A DNA stretch of 64,000 nt from Vitis vinifera (taxonomy: Eukaryota > Streptophyta > Magnoliopsida > Vitales > Vitaceae). Location: the NCBI RefSeq assembly GCF_030704535.1, contig NC_081820.1:23616001-23680000 (forward strand). Direction: 5' to 3'. Below, one piece after another: positions 12,565 to 24,300 of the stretch (position 1 is the first letter of the stretch; each line of letters starts with the position of its first letter). The notes beneath the pieces were generated by a model. It saw only the letters and a list, made by a program, of their open reading frames with translations, searched no databases and was not told where the DNA came from. A program made the translations under genes and the position numbers.

Positions 12565-13200
12565 TGGAGGTGCCGTTCAGGTGCGATTTTGTGGCGTTCA
12601 CTGCGACACCATTCAGGCGTCATACCAACCCCATTCAGGGCGCGCTTTAAGCGCCACTTCCGGCGCCGTTTTGGTGCCGCTGAGGCACCATTTCAGGCGC
12701 TATTTGCAGTGCGCTTTGGGCGATTGGAATGCGCCATCCCAGGCGCCACAGGAGGCGCCGTTCTGGAGGTAGTGGAGACACCGTCCCAGCGGCGTTCATA
12801 CGCCATTAAGACGTTGTTATGCAGTGCTCTTCAAGGCGCCTCTCCAAGCGCCGTGATGACGCCATTGCAGGCACCGTTTAAAGAGCCTCTTCAGGCGCCT
12901 ATCTTGGCGCGGTTTAGGGCGCTGCTTTAGGCGTCGTTTCTGACGCCGTTAAGGCACCAACGGAGGCGCCGTTATGGCGTCATTGCACCAACGGAGGCGC
13001 CGTTATGGCGTCATTGCAGCGCCGTTTAAGCACTTCAGGCGGCGCACTTCAGGCCGCGTGCTTCAGGCGTGGCCTATGCGCGCTGCAGGGATGGCCTCTA
13101 ACGCCATTCCGGGGTCATGCTCTGAGGCGCCACTTCCGGCATCGTCTCCAGCGCCATTTAGGGCGCACTGCTGTTGGAGGCCAACGCCATGAATGGCGTT

Positions 13201-13205
<5 letters not shown>
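12565..13205 (+). other. GC-rich, GGCGCC-studded leader of Copia-2
   Basis: About 640 bases of GC- and CpG-rich sequence in an otherwise AT-rich window. It is dense with near-palindromic GGCGCC and related AGGCGCC/TGGCGTC words spaced every 10-30 bases, with one near-perfect direct repeat (a CACCAACGGAGGCGCCGTTA unit at 12955 and 12986). Several overlapping open frames exist but look like by-products of GC content. Function unknown. Confidence 0.75.

Positions 13206-13206
<1 letters not shown>

Positions 13207-13249
<43 letters not shown>
13207..13249 (+). repeat. 43-base poly(A) tract
   Basis: Uninterrupted A run inside the Copia-2 leader. On the minus strand it is a poly(T) tract following the tRNA-like block. 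Confidence 0.97.
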
Positions 13250-13251
<2 letters not shown>

Positions 13252-13253
<2 letters not shown>

Positions 13254-13324
13254 GCACCAGTGGGTCTCGAACCCACAACCACAAGGTTTTCAACCTTGTG
13301 CTTGACCAACTAGGCTATGGGACT
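13252..13324 (-). pseudogene. tRNA-Phe(GAA)-like sequence, antisense inside Copia-2
   Basis: Read on the minus strand it shows a box A-like TAGCCTAGTTGG, a perfect anticodon arm (CAAGG, loop TTGAAAA, CCTTG; anticodon GAA), a perfect T arm (GTGGG, TTCGAGA, CCCAC) with box B, then poly(T). The acceptor stem has two mismatches and a wobble, and the D stem is weak, so it is probably not a functional tRNA. It may be a tRNA-derived retro-insertion or SINE head captured by the element. Confidence 0.6.
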
Positions 13325-13801
13325 CTTTATGTTTTTTAATATTGTACTATTATATAACTATAGTTTTGATGAATTTTTGTATTCTTTTTCTAGAATTTAT
13401 TATTTCTTGTTGCGTTTATGTTTAACGCTTCAAATTGAATAGATTATCTATATATTTGTTGCCAAAGTGACTTATATTACACAATTTTATTCATTTTGAA
13501 GTATGAAACATGGTATTATTGTATAAAATAATTGGCCCAAAGGAAGATTATTTTTTATATGATAATAAATAAAGAAATCATAAATATATGACATATAATG
13601 TTTATCTTGCATTCGATATGTTAGTCCAAAGACAAACATATTGTTTTTCGGTTTTATTGTCAATATTTATGAATTAATTTTGTATAAGGATATCAATTAC
13701 AAGTTAATATTTTTGTCCAAAGACTGAATATTAATGTTTGTGCTAGGTATCTTGCATGATGTATATTTATTCATGTATGTATGATGCTTATGTGACTAAT
13801 T
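13325..13801 (+). other. Copia-2 leader, AT-rich part before gag
   Basis: No gene. Ordinary AT-rich untranslated leader between the tRNA-like block and the gag start. Confidence 0.5.
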
Positions 13802-16800
13802 GTGAGCTTTATTATTATGAATTCAGCATCTTCTATATCTGCAAATGTTAATAACATTCCTGTGCTTAATGGCACAAACTTCAAGAAATGGAAAGAGCAC
13901 GTTATAATTGTGCTCGGGTGCATGGATTTAGACTTTGCATTAAGGGAGGATCGCCCTTCAGATCTTACTAGTGCCAGCACTGCTGAGCAAAGGTCTACTA
14001 TGGAAAAATGGGAGCGATCCAATCGCATGAGTCTAATGATTATGAAGCACTCAATTCCAGAAGCAATAAGGGGTGCAATACCTGAGGAAACCCAAGCCAA
14101 GACATTCTTGGACCAAATAGCAAACCGATTCGCTGCAAACGAAAAGGTTGAGACAAGCACTATTCTTAGTAAGCTTGTCTCTATGCGGTATAAAGGGAAA
14201 GAGAATATCAGGGAGTACATTATGGAAATGTCTAATCTTGTGACGAGACTCAAGGCACTAAAGTTAGAGTTGTCGGAAGACATACTCGTGCACTTGGTCT
14301 TGATCTCTCTGCCTACACAATTCAGTCCATTCAAAATCAGTTATAATACACAAAAGAAAAAATGGACTTTGAATGAGCTTATTGCTCAATGTGTGCAAGA
14401 GGAAGAGAGATTGAAGCAAGAAAAGATAGAAAGTGCTCACTTGGCTTCCACATCTCAGGGATTTGGTACCAACAAGAAAAGAAAGAGGGACAATAAAGGA
14501 AAACAAACTGCAGTTTCTGGGACATCAAAGCAAAAGGAGCAAAAGAAACAAGATAAGGAGATCACTTGTTTCTTTTGCAAGAAGGCTGGTCATATGAAGA
14601 AGACATGTACCAAATACGCTGCTTGGCGTGAAAAGAAAGGTACACTTCTCAACTTTGTTTGTTCAGAAATTAATTTAGATGTAGTGCCTACTGACACTTG
14701 GTGGATAGATACGGGTGCAACTACTCACATAAGTGTCACTATGCAGGGTTGCCTAAGGAGCCGAATGCCAACTGATGGTGAAAGATACATCTATGTGGGA
14801 AATGGCAACAAGGCTGCAGTCAAGGCTATTGGTCTTTTCAGATTATAGTTAGACTCTGGATGTACATTGGATTTGGAAGAGACTTTTGTAGTACCGTCGT
14901 TTAGACGGAATTTAATTTATGTTTCATGTTTGGACAAATTTGGATATTGTTGTTCATTTGGAAATGGAATGGTTAGTCTTTATCTAAATTCAAATATTAT
15001 TGGTACAGGTAGTCTAATAGACAAACTATATAAATTGAACATAAAGGCCACTAATGGAAATGAAACCTTGCATTCAAGTAATTATGGCATTAAGCGAAAA
15101 TTAATGAATGAGAATTCATCAATGTTATGACACAAGCGTTTGGGTCATATTTCAAATCAACAAATACAAAGACTTGTGTCAGATGGAATTCTCGATCCAC
15201 TTGATTTCTCAGACTTTCAAGTCTGTATAGAGTGCATTAAAGGAAAACAAACAAATATGAAGAAAAAGAATGCCAATAGGTGCAGTGACGTCTTGGAATT
15301 GATACATACAGACATTTGTGGTCCATTTCCTACCCCTTCTTAGAATGGACAACAATATTTTATCACTTTCATTGATGATTACTCGCGTTATGACTATCTT
15401 TATTTGATTCATGAAAAGTCTCAGTCATTAGATGTTTTCAAGAATTTCAAAGCTGAAGTTGAGAACCAACTAAGCAAGAAAATAAAAGCCGTCAGATCTG
15501 ACCGTGGAAGTGAATATTATGGTAGATATGACGGATCCGGAGAACAACGTCCAGGGCCATTCGCCAAATATTTGATGGAGTGTGGTATCGTTCCTCAATA
15601 CACCATGCCAGGGACTCCGAGCCAAAATGGTGTAGCAGAGAGGCGAAACCGTACTCTTAAGGATATGGTAAGAAGTATGATTAGTCATTCCACCTTACCA
15701 GAATCACTTTGGGGCGAAGCCATAAAAACTGCAGTTTATATTTTGAATAGAGTACCAAGCAAAGCAGTAGCCAAAACCCCATATGAGTTATGGACTAGCA
15801 AGAAACCTAGTATTAGGCACTTGCATGTCTGGGGTTGTCCAGCTGAAGCTAGGCCTTACAAGCCAAATGAAAAGAAATTGGACTCCAGAACAGTGAGCTG
15901 CTACTTTGTAGGGTATTCTGAAAGGTCAAGAGGTTTCAAATTTTATGATCCCTCAACTAGATCCTTCTTTGAAACGGGCAATGCTAAGTTCATTGAGGAT
16001 GTTGAGTTAAGTGGGAGAGAGCCATTAAGAAAGGTGGTCTTTGAAGAGGAATTTGTTAATATTCCTATTATTACGACTGGACATGGTCATATTATGTTTA
16101 ATGACACTATTCAGAATGTACAGTCGATAACAGGGATTCAAGACACACCTGAGATTCCTCCTGCTCAAGTTATGGAACCGATTCAAGTTCATCAAGAGGT
16201 AACTCAACAACCTCAAGTACAAGTGCCACTAAGGAGATCCACTAGAGAAAGGAGAAGTACAATTTCAGATGATTATGTTGTATATCTCCAAGAACATGAG
16301 TTTGACATGGGTCTGGAAGACGATCCAATTTCAGTAAGTCAAGTCAAACAAAGTTCTAATTCTGAAAAGTGGATAGAAGCCATGAAGGATGAGATGAAAT
16401 CAATGAAAGACAATGGTGTTTGGGACCTAGTAGAGTTGCCTAAAGGTGTAAAACCGATTGGTTGTAAATGGATTTTTAAAACCAAGCGGGATTCAAAAGG
16501 CAATATTGTTAGGTATAAGGCACGCCTAGTTGCAAAAGGTTTCACTCAAAAGGAAGGCATTGATTATAAGGAGACATTTTCACCAGTTTCATCAAAGGAC
16601 TCCTTTAGAATCATCATGGCACTTGTAGCTCATTATGATTTAGAGCTACATCAAATGGACGTTAAAACTGCGTTTCTTAATGGCAACATTGATGAGACAA
16701 TATACATGGTGCAACCGGAGAACTTTGAGTCTAATGATTCAAAGCAACTTGTATGCAGATTAAAAAGGTCCATATATGGTTTAAAGCAAGCATCCCGACA

Positions 16801-17905
16801 ATGGTACCGAAAGTTTGATCAAGTGATTACTTCATTTGGTTTTAAAGAGAACACTGTTGATCAATGCATATACCTTGAGTTCAGTGGGAGCAAATTCATT
16901 ATCTTGGTGTTATATGTTGATGATATTCTACTTGCAAGCAGTGATGTGGGACTTTTGCATGAAACCAAGCGATTTCTGTCTAGTAAATTTGACATGAAGG
17001 ATCTTGGTAATGCATCTTTTGTGCTTGGTATACAGATCCATAGGGATCGTTCAAGAGGTATACTTGGGTTATCACAAAAGGCCTACATCGATAAGGTGTT
17101 GAGTAGATTTGGCATGAGCAATTGTGCACCAGGAGACACGCCTGTAGCAAAAGGCGATAAGTTTAGTTTGCACCAATGTCCGAAAAATGAACTTGAGAAG
17201 AAAGATATGGAGAGATTTCCCTATGCCTCGGCAGTAGGAAGTCTCATGTATGCACAAGTTTGTACGCGTCCGGATATTGCGTACATTGTTGGAATGTTAG
17301 GCAGATATTTAAGTAACCCAGGTATGGATCATTGGAAAAAGGCAAAACGGGTTATGCGGTATTTACAAAGAACTAAAGATTACATGCTCACATACCGTAG
17401 ATCAAGTCACTTAGAGATCGTGGGATATTCGGATTCCGATTTCGCGGGATGTCTTGATAGTAGGAGATCCACTTCAGGCTACATTTTCATGTTAGCTGGA
17501 GGAGCAGTTTCATGGAAAAGTGTTAAACAAACACTTGTTGCTTCTTCCACCATGGAGGCAGAATTCATAGCCTGTTACGAAGCATCAAACCATGGGATAT
17601 GGCTGCGGAATTTTGTCACTCAGTTACGAATAGTTGATGGGATTGAGAAACCATTGAGAATCAACTGTGATAATAAGGCCGCAGAATTATATTCTAAGAA
17701 CAACCGAAGTTCGTCAAAGTCCAAACACATTGACATCAAGTTCTTGGTTGTGAAAGAGAGAGTTCAGAGTCTTCAAGTATCGATTGAACACATAAGTACA
17801 AACTCCATGATTGCTGATCCACTCACTAAGGGTTTGCCACCCAAAGTATATCATGAGCACGTCACACATATGGGTGTTGTACACATTGATGATGTGTCAG
17901 AATAG
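13802..17905 (+). pseudogene. Copia-2 gag-pol, one frame with three in-frame stops
   Basis: A single frame covers gag (NVNNIPVLNGTNFKKWKEH opening; CCHC knuckle CFFCKKAGHMKKTC near 14570), protease WWIDTGATTHI (14700), pre-integrase RLGH (15140), integrase with [17 protein letters not shown] and QNGVAERRN (15300-15650), reverse transcriptase with YVDDILLAS (about 16915) and RNase H with YSDSDFAGC and [11 protein letters not shown] at 14846, TGA at 15128 and TAG at 15341 interrupt it, with no frameshift. The 15128 stop stands where LWHKRLGH would carry tryptophan. Catalytic motifs are otherwise intact, so its mRNA could have been mobilised by other elements. The latter half from 15404 alone is 833 codons. 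Confidence 0.94.
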
Positions 17906-18361
17906 TGGGAGTTTGTATTTAGATTTTGTGTTTATTTTCTTGATGTGATATTATGTTGTGTTATCTGTACAGACCTTGATTTTAAAGACTATTGTATTTG
18001 AACACTCTGAATTGAAATGATGACTTTCAGAAGCAGTTTAGCATCAAGTGTTGAAAGTGTTATTTGACTATCTTTTAGTCATAAAATAGGACCAATTGGA
18101 AATAGACATATTAAAGATCATATTCTATGTAATTTCCATGCTACACATCCATACTTGATCCATTTTGCTAATTTTGTTAATGTTGTGATTGATGATAGGT
18201 CAAGTTATAATTATGATTAACGAAGGCCTCTTTAATCCTATGTTAGCATAATTAGTAGACCGGATTGTTTAAGGATATTTTGAATAAGATAGCAAAGATG
18301 AGCTCAATAAAGTATTATCATGAACATTGTTTGTAATATATATGTGGTCCAAGTGGGAGAT

Positions 18362-18814
18362 TGATAGAATAAATGTGGACCGACAATATATTAAACATTG
18401 TCCAGGATTAATCTATCTTTTCACATGCAATTTATGATTTAATCTTGAGTATGGGCCACCTAATGTGTAGAGCCCAATGCCATCACGGGCTTTAGATGAT
18501 GGGCCTAAGGCCCGTGAGGCCCAATAACCAATGGGTATGGTCCCTAAGGCAGGAGGGTATAAAAGGGCTTTGGCTTGTGTCTTTTGTAATAATCACATCC
18601 TTTTGAAAGAACTGAACCGCTCTCTCTCCCGCTCCCATTGCCTGAGAGAATCCATAGAAAGGTGGTGCCCTCCATCAGCCTTAGAAGATCGATACCTCTT
18701 CATCAAAAGCGTCAAAAATGGATTCAGGTTGGTTCCTATCCAAAGACTGATTGTTGAATATATTCTGTATGTGTGTTTTGGTGTTAATGGAGAAGACATG
18801 AAATTTTATTAACA
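18362..18814 (+). repeat. Copia-2 3' LTR
   Basis: 453 bp, two differences from the 5' LTR. Confidence 0.95.
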
Positions 18815-19552
18815 AAAGCTTGATCTAAGACCAATAAAAAGATTCATATTTTGGTCTTCAAAGTCTATATGTTCTTGCACGACATCGTATTTGGGTGTTT
18901 ACTTATGAAATTGTGTCCTCGGTGATGTTTCCATCACGTGTAATTAATTCCAGATATAGTTTTTTTTTTTTTTTTTTGTTTATATATTTTCTGGAAATTG
19001 GATTTCAGATATCACCAAGTCTCCTAGCTAGTAAATCCGTTGGTAACTATCAGTCCTATTGCCTCACTATATCTGTTCACACAACACCAGAAACTTGACA
19101 CCATATAAATGGACTTATTATTTTGAGTTTTCTTAGATTTTCAAAGACTGTGAGTAGAAATGTCTTTACTAGTCCCCATAAGTCTTGTCTTTTTATCTAT
19201 GTATTCATTTTAGAAGTTTCAACGGGTTAGTTGCAGACACGGGTTTTAAACAAACCTAAAACAAGACATTGATTGAGAAGCTTTTGACAATTTGGACACC
19301 ATGAAACATATAAAGCTGCATGGTCTTACAACATGGTGAATAATTTAAAGATGGGAGAGTTTTTAATTTGAAAATAATTATACAGTAGAATGATTAAAAA
19401 TAAAGTATTATATAAAAATTATTTTTAAAACATATTTTAAAAAATTAAAAATAAATTAAAAACATTTCAAATTTTCAAACAGATTTTTGTTTTACAAAAC
19501 ATCAAAAAATGATTTACAAAAACTGTTACCAAATAGGACCTATTTAATTTTC
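18815..19552. other. LEA2 3' flank continued; MITE-like remnant
   Basis: The text near 19010-19080 resembles the 3' flank of the LEA2 gene at 33674 (around 34446-34500), so this is the original 3' flank of the LEA2 copy at 6725. A poly(T) run lies at 18960-18977. Bases 19370-19541 resemble the MITE-like units of the 52965-56006 array (AATGATTAAAAATAAA, TTTTGTTTTACAAAACATC, TACCAAATAGGACC). Confidence 0.6.
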
Positions 19553-20164
19553 TTTTCCTTATTGAGTAGGGTACTATAAAAGCGAGAACCCAAAAAACCC
19601 AAGATTCTAAAATAAAATCTTTTCTCTATCCATATTTCAATTACACATCCCATTGTTCTATCAAAGATCTAATCAATTACAAAAATGTCCATTCTAAGTC
19701 TAGAAAAAATTTTGTTTTATCTTTTGGGCAAACCCTCTTTCTTTTTCTTAAAAAATAGAGCTCGAATGCTCACTTCCAGTCAAACTTTTGAGGTTGCTTC
19801 ACTTGTTTGAGCAATGAACACAAAAAAGTATTGTTCAAGTTGGTTATCTTTCTTTTTTTACTGCAGACTTCAGACTATTAGAGAATATTGTTCATAGGCT
19901 GGCTTCAAGTTTCATAATTATTTTCTCAGTAACCTAAAAACTTTTCAAATAACAAAATTTATAGGACGGCATTAAATTAAGTTCTTGCGACCTCACCGTT
20001 CTTCTTTTTTGTTTTATTGTTATTATTTTAAATTTTCTCTCTCTTTTCTAGCATGGGAAATTTCTCTGAGGACATCATATTCTATAGGCCAGTGCTTAAT
20101 ATATTGAGAACTCAAAACCAGAAGTACTTGCAAATTCTCAATTATTTGTTAGTGTTTTTTCTTC
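19553..20164 (+). promoter_or_regulatory. Spacer and promoter region of RLP copy 2
   Basis: The first part (19560-19720) resembles the downstream spacer of the intact RLP (30340-30500). The last 400 bases resemble the promoter of that RLP (25965-26231), for example GAGGACATCATATT and CAGAAGTACTTGCAAATTCT, but with about 130 extra bases at 19860-19990. This is the expected join between neighbouring units of a tandem array. Confidence 0.65.
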
Positions 20165-20738
20165 ATGTTGGAGATGATTGGAGGGTCCTTTCAAATACCT
20201 TTGGGGTTCACTTTGCTTTTACTGTGTATTAAACTTGGCCTCAGATCCGGTATTGGCGAGGGCAATGCCCAAGTTGGGTGTATAGGGAGGGAGACACAAG
20301 CTCTCCTTAATTTTAAACAAGGCATTATGGATGATTTTGGATTTCTTTCTTCATGGGGGAATGAAGAGGACAAAACAGATTGTTGCAAATGGAAAGGGGT
20401 CCGGTGTAGCAATCTAACAGGTCATGTAGTTATGCTTGATCTTGGTGCGTATGGATACATGAGAGCCCATATTTTTGTGAAATTCCAGCTAATATTCTTT
20501 CTCAAGTAGATCATTTGAGTGTCCCAGACCTTGTTATGTGAAAGCAAGTGAGCAATGAACATGAAAGTAATTGTACAAAAATATAAGATTTAACATAATT
20601 CGATGTTATGTTACAATCATAAAATTTGATCTCAATTCTAAGTCTCAAATTACAAAAAAAAAAAAAATGGCTTACCAGTTCAAATTAAAATCTCATTCTA
20701 TATTCTTTCTAATTTCCTAAGAATAGGGATAAACTTGT

Positions 20739-20798
<60 letters not shown>

Positions 20799-21010
20799 AC
20801 TATAGGACATTTCTTTTACAATAATAGTAAAAAAATAAAAATATTATTAAAAAATAAAAATAAAAACTTAAAAATAGATAATAAAAAAAATTCAAAATAT
20901 TTTTCAAAGTCCTGTTAAAATAATAATTTATTTGTTAAGGTTTCATTTGACAATCAACCATAGAGCTTTAATTCTTCCACGCATGAGTCTCGACTTTGTG
21001 GTCCAATTCT
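20165..21010 (+). pseudogene. Internally deleted EIX2-like RLP (copy 2)
   Basis: The first about 100 codons closely match the RLP at 26232: a signal peptide ([12 protein letters not shown]) and an LRRNT domain ([51 protein letters not shown]). After 20455 similarity stops and the frame closes at 20507-20509. At 20965-21010 a short piece resembles the C-terminal cap of the same family (TTTAATTCTTCCAC, CTTTGTGGTCCAATTCT). The middle, with all LRRs, is gone and a (TA)n tract lies between. A product of 114 residues would be secreted without LRRs, probably non-functional. Confidence 0.85.
20741..20793. repeat. (TA)n microsatellite
   Basis: About 26 TA units. Confidence 0.96.
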
Positions 21011-21085
21011 TAAAAAGAAAAATTGAAAGAAAAGAAAAATATAATGTTCATCCAATGAAATAAAAAAATAAATAAAAAACTCCTA

Positions 21086-21332
21086 TGATAAAGTTTGAGA
21101 ATTTCTCAATAATGTATTACTGCTCTGTTTGAAAAATATTGCACAATCACAAGAGATTGTATGAGAAAAAATAAATACACGTTAACAAGGGCTATTCTAA
21201 GTAAGTTTCCTAAGGCTATCGGTTACAAGGAAAATAAGGGCTATTACATCCTTGAATGAAGGCTAAAAATCTGTAGTCATTTTTGTCGCTTGATTTGAGG
21301 GATTTTCTTGATTTGAGGATGCTTCCATTATA
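21086..21332 (-). repeat. Copia-3 3' LTR
   Basis: 247 bp. On the minus strand it starts TATAATGGAAGC and ends CTTTATCA. It begins directly after the TCCTA duplication. Confidence 0.8.
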
Positions 21333-21339
21333 CGCCCCC

Positions 21340-24300
21340 GCAAGATGGAGTTGCCATCGGCTAAGCCAATCTTGTCCCTTAAAATTTCTGTCCTTTGACG
21401 TGAGAGGCCTTTTGTGAGAAGATCAGCCAACTAGTCCTGGGTGTTAACATGATGAACATTTAGAACGCCACTTTGAACCATATCTCGGACAAAATGAAGG
21501 TCAATTTGAATGTGTTTCATTCGAGAGTGCTGGACTGGATTAAAAATGAGGTGAGTTGCACCCAAATTATCACAGAGCAGCTTGGGTTGTCTAGATAAAG
21601 GCAGACCTAGTTCCTTGAATAATGAGAGAAGCCATGATGTCTCGGAGGCTGCATTGGCAAGGGCTCTATATTCTGCTTTAGTGGATGAACGTGCCACTGT
21701 CCTTTGCTTCTTTGAACTCCAGGAGATAGGATTGACACCAAGAAATGAGATATATGCGGAGGTGGAGGTCCTATCATCATAGTTGCCCGCCCAATCTGCA
21801 TCAAAATATGTAATGAGTTCAAAGCTGGATTTTTATTTTTTATTTTTTATGTGAAGTCCATGAAATATAGTGTGCTTTAAATAGCGAAGAAGTCGCTTTG
21901 CAGCTGTCCAATGTGTCACCGTAGGCTTATGCATAAACTGAGAAAGTTTATTTACAAAGAATGAGATATCCGGTCTAGTGAGGGACAGGTATTGAAGAGC
22001 ACCAATGACACTTCAAAACTCTATACTGTTGGTAGATGAAGTACCATCAACCAATTTGAGGGACGTGGTGGTGGACAATGGGGTTAAGACATCTTTAGCA
22101 CCAATCATATTGGTTTTGGACAATAAGTCTCGAATATATTTATATTGAGATAAAAAAAAAAAAAAAACCCAGATTTCGTAGAAATAACCTCCATTCCCAA
22201 GAAAAAGTTGAGTTGTCTCATGTCCTTTAAGGAAAATCGATTACCAAGTTGTGCAACAATCTCAGACACAAAGCACAAGTTATTGTCAGTGATAACCAAA
22301 TCATCCACATATACTAATAAATAGCATATGATAAAGTTCTGACAATAGATAAAAAAAGATGAGTCAACTTTGGAATTTTGAAAACCAAGACCCATAATTG
22401 CCAGTTTAAGAGCTGAATACCAAGCTCTTAGGGCCTGTTTAAGGCCATAGATAGCCTTACATAACCTGCACACATGATTTGACTTGTTAACATCTTTGAA
22501 TCCTAGTGGTTGTGTCATATACATAGTCTCAGTCAAGTCACCATGCAAAAAAGCTTTGTTAACATCTAACTGTCTTAATGACCACCCTGTATTACAGCCA
22601 TTGTCAAGACAGTCCTAATGGTTGTAGGTTTTACAACTGGGCTGAAGGTTTCTTTGTAATCTAACCCTTCTCGTTGATTAAATCCTTTAGCGACAAGCCT
22701 CGCTTTGAAGCGGTCAACTGAACCATCCAAGTTTCGTTTCACACAAATACCCATTTGCACCCAACAGGATTACAATTTTTAGGCGGGGAAACAAGATCCC
22801 AAGAGCCATGACGCATGAGAGTAGTAGGTTCATTTGACATAGCATGTCTCTAGTGAGGTTCACGAAGTGCTTGGCCCACGCATGTTGGTTCAATGGTTGG
22901 TGGGAGTGGGTGTTTGGTCACGGAGTTGAACTATTTGGGTTTATGAATGTTATTCATTGACCGAGTGGTCATGGTGTGGATGCGGTGAAAATGAGGCAAT
23001 GAAGGGTCACTGTGATGGTCATCATGGACAACCATGGGTTCTAAGAGTGGATTGGTGTGTGAATTTGAGTTAGAGTGCAAGTGTTCATGTGATTGAGAGG
23101 AATTAGGGCATGAATTTAAGGATTGCATATCTCAAAAAGGAGAAGAAGAGAAGTCGAGGCAGTTACCTGGAGATGAGGCGAAAATGGCATTACCTCTCAT
23201 TGGAACTGGCGGTGGTTGCGGCAAAAGTGTGAGCGGCACAGGCAAAATGGACATGGCTAGTACCTGTGTTTCGACTTAACGGAGGAGAGGATGGGTTTGA
23301 CTTTCGTCAAACAGAACGTGCCTAGATAAATATAGTTTATGGGCTTATGGATCAAGACATTTATACGCATTCTGGGTTGGGGAATAGCCCATAAACAAAC
23401 ATGGTGTTGCCTTGGGTTGCAACTTATGTGTGTTATAGGGCTTAGTGAGAGGAAAACATAGACACCCGAATTTTTTTAGTTTAAGATAGTTGGGGGGTTG
23501 ATGAAATAATGCTTCAAAAGGGGATTTGTTATGAAGAAGAGGGGTTGGTTGTCTGTTGATGAGGTAAGTAGCCGTTGAAAAGGCATGAGGCCAATATGAG
23601 AGAGGTAAAGAAGCATCATGTAAAAGGGTAAGACCCGTTTCTACCAAATGACGATGACGACGCTCGAATACACCATTTTGTTGTGGTGTGTGAGGAGCTG
23701 TGGTGTAATGACTTATGCCATGTATAAAAAAATATTTTTTTTAAGGCAACCAATTCACCACCATTATCTGAGTAGATACTTTTGATTTTTGATTGAAATC
23801 GATTTTCAACGAGATGTTTAAATTGAGGAAATATCATGCTTACTTGAGATTTGGTTTCCATTGGATAAAACCAAATATACTTTGTAAAATGATCAACCAA
23901 AATCAAATAATACTGTGATCCATCAATACCAATTGTATTTGAGGGACTCCAAACATCAGTATAAATTAAATCAAGAGGTGCATGGCTTTGAAGGCTATTG
24001 GTCCGAAATGGTTGTTTGTGCGCTTTACTAATAGAACAAGAGGTACAAAGATGAGAACTATGTTCTTCTTGTATTATTGGAAGAGAAAAATTCTTAACAA
24101 GGTGATGAACTATTTTTTGAGAGGGATATCCAAGATGCTTGTGCCACCCATTGATTGAGGTACGTTCATGCACATTGGCAACCATTTTTGGAGAAGCTTG
24201 CACCAGCAATTCCGGGAGAGTGTAAATGTCATTTTCACACGCACCTTTGAGTAGAACCGTCCTCGTGATCTTGTCCTTCACAAGGAAAAACAAGGGATGA

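Larger units (their letters stand above)
11967..18814 (+). mobile_element. Copia-2, young Ty1/copia element in the 3' flank of the broken LEA2 gene
   Basis: Two 453-bp LTRs (TGATAGAATAAATG to TTATTAACA) differ at only two positions, so insertion was recent. The primer binding site is at 12422 and the purine tract CAAGTGGGAGA at about 18349-18360. The flanking 5-mers are AAAAC (11962-11966) and AAAGC (18815-18819), a target duplication with one mismatch. Between leader and gag lie a GGCGCC-rich region, a 43-A tract and an antisense tRNA-like block. Gag-pol is in one frame but has three stops. Confidence 0.96.

Noticed and set aside
12581-13208. Several overlapping open frames rich in Arg, Ala and Pro
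   Set aside because: Products of the high GC content and GGCGCC repetition. Frames overlap and have no recognisable domain.
13252-13324. A working tRNA-Phe gene
   Set aside because: Acceptor stem mismatches and a weak D stem; kept only as a tRNA-like sequence.
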